Shown here piece after piece: positions 16,401-35,742 of a DNA stretch of 35,742 bases (positions are counted from its first letter, which is position 1; each line of letters begins with the position of its first letter). The notes under the pieces were generated by a model, which ran no database searches, was not told where the DNA came from, and saw nothing but the letters and a program-made list of their open reading frames with translations. This DNA is from an uncultured Caldilinea sp. GTDB lineage: Bacteria; Chloroflexota; Anaerolineae; Caldilineales; Caldilineaceae. Made by a program: the position numbers and the translations under genes. The stretch spans positions 1 to 35,742 of the forward strand of contig NZ_CAKZMJ010000086.1 in the NCBI RefSeq assembly GCF_937128415.1. The letters are read 5' to 3'.

Positions 16401-17504
16401 AAGGCGACGCTCAACTACACGGCCGACACCACGAAGCAGTACAGCGATCCGATCGTGTACAGCTTCCAGTTCAGCGGATTCCAGTACAACGACACCGCAG
16501 CGGTCATCAGCGGCAGCCCAAGCTGCACCACCGCCGCCACTCCAACCAGCCCGCCCGGCGTCTATCCCATCGCATGCACGAACGCAACTCTCAGCGCTGC
16601 GAACTACGAGTTCAATTACGCTGGCGGTTCACTGGTGGTGACGCCCGAAGATGCACGCGCCCTCTACTCGGGGCTTCAGTTCATCCTGACGAGCAGCCCG
16701 TCGTCCAACAAAGTCAGCGTCTATCTGGCGGCGTCCATCCAAGACATCACCGACCTGCCCGGCGATCCTGCCTATGACCAGCACGGCGGCGACATTCGCA
16801 CGGCGACCGTCACTTTCGTCAACCGCGACGCCAACAACGCCGTGCTCTGCACCGCCGGACCGATTCAGTTGCACAACTCGCGCAACCCGAGGGCAGGCGC
16901 TGCAAGCTGCACCTGGACGGCCGACATCGGCGGCGCGGACAGCGTCCAGTTCACCGTCGGCATCGTGGTGGGCGGCAACTACGTCCGCAACGCCTCGGAG
17001 GAAAACGCCATTGTAACTGTGGCGAAGCCGCTTTCCGGCTTTGTGGTGGGCGGCGGCTATCTCACCAATCAGGCTTCCGCCGGCGCTGCGGCGGGCGACG
17101 CCGGCCTGTGCACCAACTGGGGCTTCGGCGTCAGAACCGCCAAGAGCGGCGCCTTCTTCCCCGGCGGCGTCAATGTCACCGTGGTGAGCAGCGGCCGCAC
17201 CTATCAAATCCGCAGCAACGCCATTGACGCGCTCACGGCGAAAACGCGCTCCGGCTCAAAACCCGGAACGGCCAGCCTGAGCGGCGCGGCCACCATCACG
17301 GACATCACAGACCCAACGGCGCCGGCTCCTATCCCCGGCAACTACACGTTGCAGATCACGATGAGCGACTACGGGGATGGAACCAAAGACCTGATCGGAA
17401 TCACGATCCGCAACGGCGCCGGCCAACTCTGGTTCTCCAGCCGCTGGAATGGCGCGCAGACGGTGGAGCAGCTGATCGGCGGCGGCAACCTGGCGATCCG
17501 CTGA
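13500..17504 (+). CDS. Secreted M14 zinc carboxypeptidase with C-terminal accessory domains
   Basis: The product has 1334 residues. A twin set of basic residues and a hydrophobic stretch end in a signal-peptidase site near AYA (about residue 46). The M14 catalytic domain spans about 330-790: HAREW gives zinc ligands His518 and Glu521, NPDGGHYS and QRKN supply substrate-binding Arg, GVDNNRN follows, His658 in NIHTYGG is the third ligand, and Glu744 in YSFEAGAD is the catalytic base. An inserted segment (about 402-480) rich in TLATNATGALISTAAQVVAAIN-like sequence lies before HAREW. A chitobiase/CHB_HEX_C-like domain (about 800-885, YYTLDGSEPT), MBG/Ig-like repeats (about 890-1055) and an unrecognised C-terminal domain follow. 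It probably releases C-terminal residues from peptides outside the cell. AAGGAGAAAGCG precedes the ATG; a terminator follows. Confidence 0.92.
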   Translation: MNPNLIRNACAKYRRRRFRRGALSALLLSFFVFSLFASTVQPAYAVARGPSDIEQAAEGEGGDAAPGNHVFVPLISTALQSGPTLQDDAAAELNPSAYVEPEYEEVALVEFQLPNRAAIDQLLDLGADLAEYVRDNPDGTITINAFVTPSERALYESMGFPAGATIEDRSTWEAVRAEREAAIEAERAALSAAESEMVGAANFDPGGEITIMRVDYFTNYAGRFLAVAAHTALGTATGGPTLAVAWRTEDGGYGSATTMSRFTDAGQYMYHRVLLRVGAAGSTEPVPAMVRVASSTGAAAEAPVNEWVAGGLPPLADGYLMDFTTRYMDPTEVHQRINALANEFPDLAEIINLPYLTNGYQRKAMAVMDTNTNILGTPGSAARAVYLESKAWGHEGGNQIQAEFLNPGAPNQPLTVAVNGNRITVWLATNATGALISTAAQVVAAINAHPEASALVTAYTYGGNAGTGVVVARSLVTLTDGLNAPPHVQRGPFQVQAIRIGKHRDGSKIGVFFFCQQHAREWVTPLVCLETAERLLRNYAIDPTTKTMVDNLDIFIMPSYNPDGGHYSMYDSNSQRKNMTRYCPVTATSGMPASRNSWGVDNNRNNGVGSIYDGYAGASLSCTSETYAGPAKYSEPENLNEKWIVDTFENIKFSMNIHTYGGYYMWSPGAYITSGRVTLPRPNIGVEAYFFAGANLVLNRIKEIRGTVVLPERTGPVADVLYSAAGNSADDHWYRKDIIAYSFEAGADLFVSTTTGVQQTAVGFQPNYATEGKFEVLEFASGNYGLLETALQYAFDNEPPVAELVPNGGESEDPIRATFRYVNEPAIIYYTLDGSEPTLSSTTWEAQGPRRPGQVFLFTQNTTVKWIAKDIKGNVSEVREAYFKVEKLANIEFSAPASKTYGDAPFEIGVVASTGQTVTLTSQTPTVCAVSGNVVTILNAGECIVRGSTFASPGFGATFAETSIQIHKATLNYTADTTKQYSDPIVYSFQFSGFQYNDTAAVISGSPSCTTAATPTSPPGVYPIACTNATLSAANYEFNYAGGSLVVTPEDARALYSGLQFILTSSPSSNKVSVYLAASIQDITDLPGDPAYDQHGGDIRTATVTFVNRDANNAVLCTAGPIQLHNSRNPRAGAASCTWTADIGGADSVQFTVGIVVGGNYVRNASEENAIVTVAKPLSGFVVGGGYLTNQASAGAAAGDAGLCTNWGFGVRTAKSGAFFPGGVNVTVVSSGRTYQIRSNAIDALTAKTRSGSKPGTASLSGAATITDITDPTAPAPIPGNYTLQITMSDYGDGTKDLIGITIRNGAGQLWFSSRWNGAQTVEQLIGGGNLAIR

Positions 17505-17544
17505 CGAAGCTCCGTTTGAAGCCTTAGGCCAAACATCAACCGCT

Positions 17545-17583
17545 ACAGAGGCGCACGACCCCGTGCGCCTCTGTGTTTTTGTT
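17545..17583 (+). terminator. Intrinsic terminator after the M14 carboxypeptidase gene
   Basis: ACAGAGGCGCAC (17545-17556) pairs perfectly with GTGCGCCTCTGT (17563-17574), followed by GTTTTTGTTT. It isolates the carboxypeptidase transcript from the lacI promoter that begins 26 bp further on. Confidence 0.92.
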
Positions 17584-17608
17584 TATGAAAAGACGGAAAA
17601 ATTCCCTC

Positions 17609-17637
17609 TTGACACGGAGGCAAATCTCCTCTATGAT
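17609..17637 (+). promoter_or_regulatory. Near-consensus promoter of the LacI disaccharide operon
   Basis: The perfect -35 box TTGACA (17609-17614) and TATGAT (17632-17637) are separated by exactly 17 bp. The start should fall at about 17643-17645, at the first base of the palindromic operator array. Confidence 0.88.
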
Positions 17638-17642
17638 AGAAG

Positions 17643-17678
17643 GCGAACGTTCGCCCGAACGTTCGCCTAAACGTTGTA
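17643..17678 (+). promoter_or_regulatory. Three tandem 12-bp palindromic operators for the LacI-family repressor
   Basis: Three 12-bp units lie head to tail: GCGAACGTTCGC (17643-17654), CCGAACGTTCGC (17655-17666) and CTAAACGTTGTA (17667-17678). Each centres on AACGTT, and the centres are exactly 12 bp apart. The first two are near-perfect or perfect palindromes with the central CG typical of LacI-family sites; the third keeps only the core. They begin at the predicted transcription start, 28 bp before lacI, so bound repressor would block initiation of lacI and probably of the whole operon. Confidence 0.82.
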
Positions 17679-17705
17679 GTTCCAGAAGTTTGCATCAACC
17701 GACCT

Positions 17706-18737
<1,032 letters not shown>

Positions 18738-18789
18738 CAGAGAAATCAGCGAATCAGGAAATCGAAGATCAGGAAAAGGAAGAGAGTTT

Positions 18790-21636
<2,847 letters not shown>

Positions 21637-21784
21637 AACCACCCTGGCAAGATTGTCCGCAATGCGTTGACGTCTGTGCATTTGAATTGCAACGAAAGGA
21701 GAAGGTTGAAGAGGCTGAAAAACCATTTGCTCCCTAGCGTTCCCTGATTTCCCGAAGTTCCTTTGTTCAAACAGGAGACACATT

Positions 21785-23056
<1,272 letters not shown>

Positions 23057-23066
23057 GATAAGAGGA

Positions 23067-23098
23067 GAGAGAGGGGAGAGACTCGCTTCCCCTCTCTC
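23067..23098 (+). other. Stem-loop between binding-protein and permease genes
   Basis: GAGAGAGGGGA (23067-23077) pairs perfectly with TCCCCTCTCTC (23088-23098), with a 10-base loop and no T tract afterwards. It lies ten bases after the binding-protein stop codon. It probably stabilises upstream mRNA or partly attenuates permease expression, as does the hairpin at 9259 in the other sugar operon. Confidence 0.75.
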
Positions 23099-23128
23099 GT
23101 TCCTCGCTTTCAAAGCACGAGGTGGACA

Positions 23129-24160
<1,032 letters not shown>

Positions 24161-24164
24161 GACG

Positions 24165-25046
<882 letters not shown>

Positions 25047-25124
25047 GAAGAAGGAAAAGCCCTGGCATCGTAAAGATGCTTACGTAAAGGTTATCGTCTC
25101 CAGCGAGCCGCGGAAGCGCACCAG

Positions 25125-25147
25125 AGCTGCGGCTACGAGCCGCAGCT
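25125..25147. repeat. REP-like palindrome, copy in the convergent gap
   Basis: AGCTGCGGCT and AGCCGCAGCT form a perfect 10-bp stem around ACG. The sequence, extended by ACAATG, recurs in inverted orientation at 26604-26630 and 26693-26720. It lies between convergent genes, a usual site for REP-type elements, and may act as a weak bidirectional mRNA end. Confidence 0.75.
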
Positions 25148-25249
25148 ACAATGATTGCCGGACGATTTTGTAAAAACATTGCGCGGCTTGCGTCATCACT
25201 CCCAAAATCTACGCGAGACAGACAAGTCACCGGTTTTGGGGCGAGTCGT

Positions 25250-26500
<1,251 letters not shown>

Positions 26501-26561
26501 CGCTCCTCTCTTTCGGAGTCATGGGGGGATGTTTCGTCTTCGAGTCCGTCGGCGCCGCAGA

Positions 26562-26790
26562 CCCTCACCCCCGGCCCTAAGGCTGGGAGAGGGGGGATGG
26601 GAACATTGTAGCTGCGGCTCGTAGCCGCAGGTCCTCCACAGAAAGGAAGCCCTCACCCCCTGGCCCTAAGGCTGGGAGAGGGGGGATGGGAACATTGTAG
26701 CTGCGGCTCGTAGCCGCAGGCCCTCCACAGAAAGAAGGCCCTCACCCCCCGGCCCCCTTCTCCCAAGGCTGGGAGAGGGGGAGAAACCGG
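26562..26790. repeat. Tandem array of an 88-89-bp REP-like unit, three copies
   Basis: Copies begin at 26562, 26650 and 26739 with CCCTCACCCCC. The first two contain an inverted pair (CCTAAGGCTGGGAGAGG), then CATTGTAGCTGCGGCTCGTAGCCGCAG and TCCACAGAAAG; the third is cut short after its GGGAGAGGGGGAG segment. The inner palindrome is the inverse of the copy at 25125. The array fills the gap between glycerate kinase and the NitT/TauT ATPase gene. Apart from the glycerate kinase Shine-Dalgarno, nothing else is visible in these 303 bp. Confidence 0.85.
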
Positions 26791-26803
26791 CGCATCGCCT
26801 CCA

Positions 26804-27616
<813 letters not shown>

Positions 27617-27625
27617 TGAATCTAT

Positions 27626-29851
<2,226 letters not shown>

Positions 29852-30553
29852 ATGAAGAGCAAGCTGCTCCTATTTGTGATTGCTCTGGCAGGCGTCACGC
29901 TTGGGTATCTGGCTGGTGGCAACAATCGAGAAAACGATGCAGCAGCGCAATCGAAACCCATAACGACCGCCTATCACATTGTGTATCTGAGCGACCCAAG
30001 CGTCGAGCACGGAAAGTGGACGCTCGAGATGGCGCAGGCGTATGGTTTTCAGTTGCTAGAAAGCTGGACGGAGGTGCGCAAGGTTGCAGAAGTGCACCCG
30101 CTTGATGCGCTGGTGGCGGCGCAGAGCAAATTCGCGGAGTTAACAGAAACCGATCGCACATGGCTACGCTCCCAGATCGAGGAAGGTCTTATCATCGCAG
30201 GGATCGGGATTGACATTGAGCCATTTTCCGCCGCACTAGGCTTGCCGAATTTGCGCAATCCTGGGGAAGCGCGCATTCCTATCGGCGACGATGGATATAT
30301 CCTGTTCTATGCACTTTTGCTGGGAACCCCTCAAGATATGCAGCTCATGCGCAAAGCCAACTGGTTGGAGCATTCCATCCTAGGAGAGCCGGTAAAACTT
30401 GACACCCCAAATGTCATGATAGGGCACCTCGGCAGATCCAGAGGAAAATTGACAAACGAGCAAGAGATTGAAAGTTTCGTTCAGGATTTATACGGCGCCA
30501 TCGATTATTTCGATCGGGTGCGTGCTGAGATGGCGGGAATCAACAAGAATTAG
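29852..30553 (+). CDS. Hypothetical exported or membrane-anchored protein, 233 residues
   Basis: I do not recognise this family. Residues 1-23 form a hydrophobic signal or anchor (KLLLFVIALAGVTLGYLAGG) after two Lys residues; a short polar linker follows. The rest appears as one alternating helix-strand domain with AYHIVYLSDPS, HPLDALVAAQSKFAELTETDRTWLRSQ, EEGLIIAGIGIDIEPF and a DDGYILFYALLL strand. The middle could be a Rossmann-like fold in which an item at a named position is marked or hidden, but this is only a feeling for shape. There is no Cys in the mature part and no metal motif. AAGGA precedes the ATG. The gene lies 74 bp before a second exported hypothetical gene on the same strand in visibly AT-richer DNA, suggesting an acquired pair. 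Confidence 0.8.
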   Translation: MKSKLLLFVIALAGVTLGYLAGGNNRENDAAAQSKPITTAYHIVYLSDPSVEHGKWTLEMAQAYGFQLLESWTEVRKVAEVHPLDALVAAQSKFAELTETDRTWLRSQIEEGLIIAGIGIDIEPFSAALGLPNLRNPGEARIPIGDDGYILFYALLLGTPQDMQLMRKANWLEHSILGEPVKLDTPNVMIGHLGRSRGKLTNEQEIESFVQDLYGAIDYFDRVRAEMAGINKN

Positions 30554-30627
30554 AACCAGGCGCTACGAGCGAAAATTGTCCTCGCAAGTTATAGCACTCC
30601 GCAATATTTAATTTTTGGGAGAATAAA

Positions 30628-31071
30628 ATGGCTTACCAATTCGCAAGAAAACTTGCCATTGTATTTATTATTGCGTTGTTTCTTGGTGCTCAGATTGGCC
30701 GACAGGTTCGCGCGGAAACTAGAAGTGTCTGGGTGGATCCGGTGGGCACCGTCGGGACTGCCTCAACCACAGGATTTCCAAGTCAAGGAAGCATAGGTAG
30801 TTCGTCCTCTTCGGTGACACTTTACTGGCTGCGGGCATACACAAAAATCTGGCATGCCGGACCGATCCTGCAAAATTATCATGATGCCTGGAATACAAAT
30901 ACCCGTTTTGTTCAAACACGACGGCTCATGTCTTCTGGTTATGGAGATTATGCAGTGACGCGCCACGAGTTCATATATGTGCCATCAAAACCAATGTCAG
31001 TGACCTACACCTCGGATAATGGAGCTCGTTCATGCTTTCAGGCATGGGATACTTATGTCCAGAGATGTTGA
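30628..31071 (+). CDS. Hypothetical secreted protein, 147 residues
   Basis: I do not recognise this protein. It has a basic N-terminus, a hydrophobic core (IVFIIALFLGAQIG) and a likely signal-peptidase site after VRA (about residue 29). The mature part of about 118 residues is rich in Ser, Thr, Tyr and Trp, with SSSSSVTLYWLRAYTKIW and GDYAVTRHEFIYVPS. Two Cys near the end (136 and 147) could form a disulphide. The composition suggests a small beta-rich extracellular domain. GGGAG lies before the ATG. Codons are clearly A/T richer than in neighbouring genes. It follows the 233-residue exported hypothetical gene and is probably co-transcribed with it. Confidence 0.75.
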   Translation: MAYQFARKLAIVFIIALFLGAQIGRQVRAETRSVWVDPVGTVGTASTTGFPSQGSIGSSSSSVTLYWLRAYTKIWHAGPILQNYHDAWNTNTRFVQTRRLMSSGYGDYAVTRHEFIYVPSKPMSVTYTSDNGARSCFQAWDTYVQRC

Positions 31072-31331
31072 ATTGTAAGGGATTAAGAAAGGCGTACGTC
31101 GCTGGGCTTTGTTGGTTTCCCTTATAGCTCTATGCTTGGCCAAGGACGCGCGGCTGGGAGCCGCACCCACGAGAAACCATTGCTTTAAATCGGGCAATGG
31201 CGCAACGATGACAATGCCCAAACAATACGGTGCAATTCGCACAGAATTGTAGAACTTTTCGACCTTGATTCACGCAACAGGGCGGCGCATTGCCCCTATT
31301 GCAAGGGCGCCATCCCGATCAAAAGTTGAAG
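31072..31331. other. Convergent intergenic region with two small inverted repeats
   Basis: GCGGCT-GGG-AGCCGC (31150-31164) and CCATTGC...GCAATGG (31177-31200) are inverted repeats. The first belongs to the same GCGGCT/AGCCGC family as the elements at 25125 and 33582. Neither has a T tract, so they are not standard terminators. No gene is visible. Confidence 0.55.
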
Positions 31332-33457
<2,126 letters not shown>

Positions 33458-33581
33458 AGTGGGATGATTGCTCCGTCGATTGAATTATGGATGGGTAGAG
33501 CGTGTTGCGTATTGCGTATTGAGAAATTGGCTTTGTTTCCGGGAAGCTCTTTAACAAACGCGAAGGCCGGCTTCCTTGTAA

Positions 33582-33658
33582 GTGCAGCTCCCAGCCGCAC
33601 GCTCTCGATGGCCCGCAAGGCCTTGGGGAATGCAAGGAAGCGCAGCTCGCAGCTGCGC
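33582..33658. repeat. Two REP-like hairpins
   Basis: GTGCAGCT-CCC-AGCCGCAC (33582-33600, one mismatch) and GCGCAGCT-CGC-AGCTGCGC (33640-33658, perfect) are related stem-loops 40 bp apart. They resemble the palindromes at 25125, 26604, 26693 and 31150, all placed between genes. Confidence 0.65.
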
Positions 33659-33827
33659 CTACGGGTTGCCCGAATCTTTGTGGAATTCCATCCGGATTCC
33701 TGAAAGGTTGTATTCTTCGAGAAGGCGTCATCGAACTGCGCACCATGAGAACGTAAGTCTCGCTATACTCTGCCATATAGACAGGATGAAGCGCAAAGCC
33801 GCAGAGGTGATCTACGGCGTTAGACGG

Positions 33828-33857
33828 TTGTTTCGTTCTTCACGATAACTCTATAAT
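33828..33857 (+). promoter_or_regulatory. Candidate promoter of the GAF histidine kinase
   Basis: A perfect -10 TATAAT (33852-33857) is preceded after 18 bp by TTGTTT (33828-33833). It would start transcription near 33864, about 107 nt before the kinase start codon. Confidence 0.5.
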
Positions 33858-33970
33858 GTTTTTAGCGCTTGAAGATTTCTTAGTCCGTTGTCCTCTCGTG
33901 ATCGGCTTGTTCAAAGCCTTAATTTTATGCTTCAGTGGACATTGCAAAAAGCGCGGCGGAGCAGATAAAT

Positions 33971-35742
<1,772 letters not shown>

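Larger units (their letters stand above)
33458..33970. other. Intergenic region between decarboxylase and GAF histidine kinase genes
   Basis: No gene is supported in these 513 bp. The region contains short direct repeats of GCGTATT near 33504-33519, two REP-like hairpins (listed separately) and a candidate promoter with a perfect TATAAT for the kinase gene. A hint of an upstream in-frame GTG at 33935 exists, but it lacks a ribosome-binding site. Confidence 0.5.

Overview
The window reads as a chromosomal segment of a high-G+C, aerobic or facultative chemoheterotroph. Gene content (many ABC importers, lipoprotein binding proteins with long Ala/Pro-rich linkers after the lipobox Cys, a PgmB-GH65 fusion, a large secreted M14 carboxypeptidase, orphan hybrid histidine kinases) suggests a filamentous member of the Chloroflexota, perhaps Caldilineae-like. 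That taxonomic guess is inference from gene style only.

Layout. 1-110: 16-bp tandem repeat. 122-1990 (minus): a fluoride-resistance operon, with a promoter, a fluoride riboswitch ending in an intrinsic terminator, crcB/fluC, and a DUF190 protein fused to four CBS domains. 1991-7036 (minus): a hybrid PAS histidine kinase followed by a duplicated-permease anion-type ABC importer. 7139-7211 (minus): tRNA-Lys(TTT) with its own promoter and terminator. 7332-10355 (minus): an RbsB/FrcB-type sugar importer (binding protein, permease, ATPase) behind a near-consensus promoter. 10729-11297 (plus): glutaredoxin and an orphan groES, closed by a terminator. 11443-12999 (minus): nicotinate phosphoribosyltransferase. 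13500-17504 (plus): a secreted 1334-residue zinc carboxypeptidase. 17609-25046 (plus): a LacI-controlled disaccharide operon with a strong sigma-70 promoter, three tandem 12-bp palindromic operators, lacI, a beta-phosphoglucomutase/GH65 phosphorylase fusion, a binding protein and two MalF/MalG permeases, with no ATPase. 25250-26500 (minus): glycerate 2-kinase. 26562-26790: REP-like tandem repeats. 26804-29454 (minus): a NitT/TauT-type importer. 29852-31071 (plus): two unrecognised exported proteins in visibly AT-richer DNA. 31332-33457 (minus): an aromatic-amino-acid-decarboxylase-like enzyme translationally coupled to trpF. 33971-35742 (plus): a GAF hybrid histidine kinase cut by the window end.

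How it works together. The best-resolved logic is in two places. In the fluoride operon the same CCTCTG segment closes the aptamer and opens the terminator hairpin, so ligand binding should allow read-through into crcB and the DUF190-CBS gene. In the disaccharide operon LacI probably represses from operators over the start site; the imported sugar would be phosphorolysed by the GH65 half to beta-glucose 1-phosphate, and the fused phosphoglucomutase half would convert that to glucose 6-phosphate. Both sugar operons carry a strong hairpin between the binding-protein gene and the first permease gene, probably to keep binding-protein mRNA in excess.

The least understood part is the two-gene AT-rich cassette at 29.8-31.1 kb.
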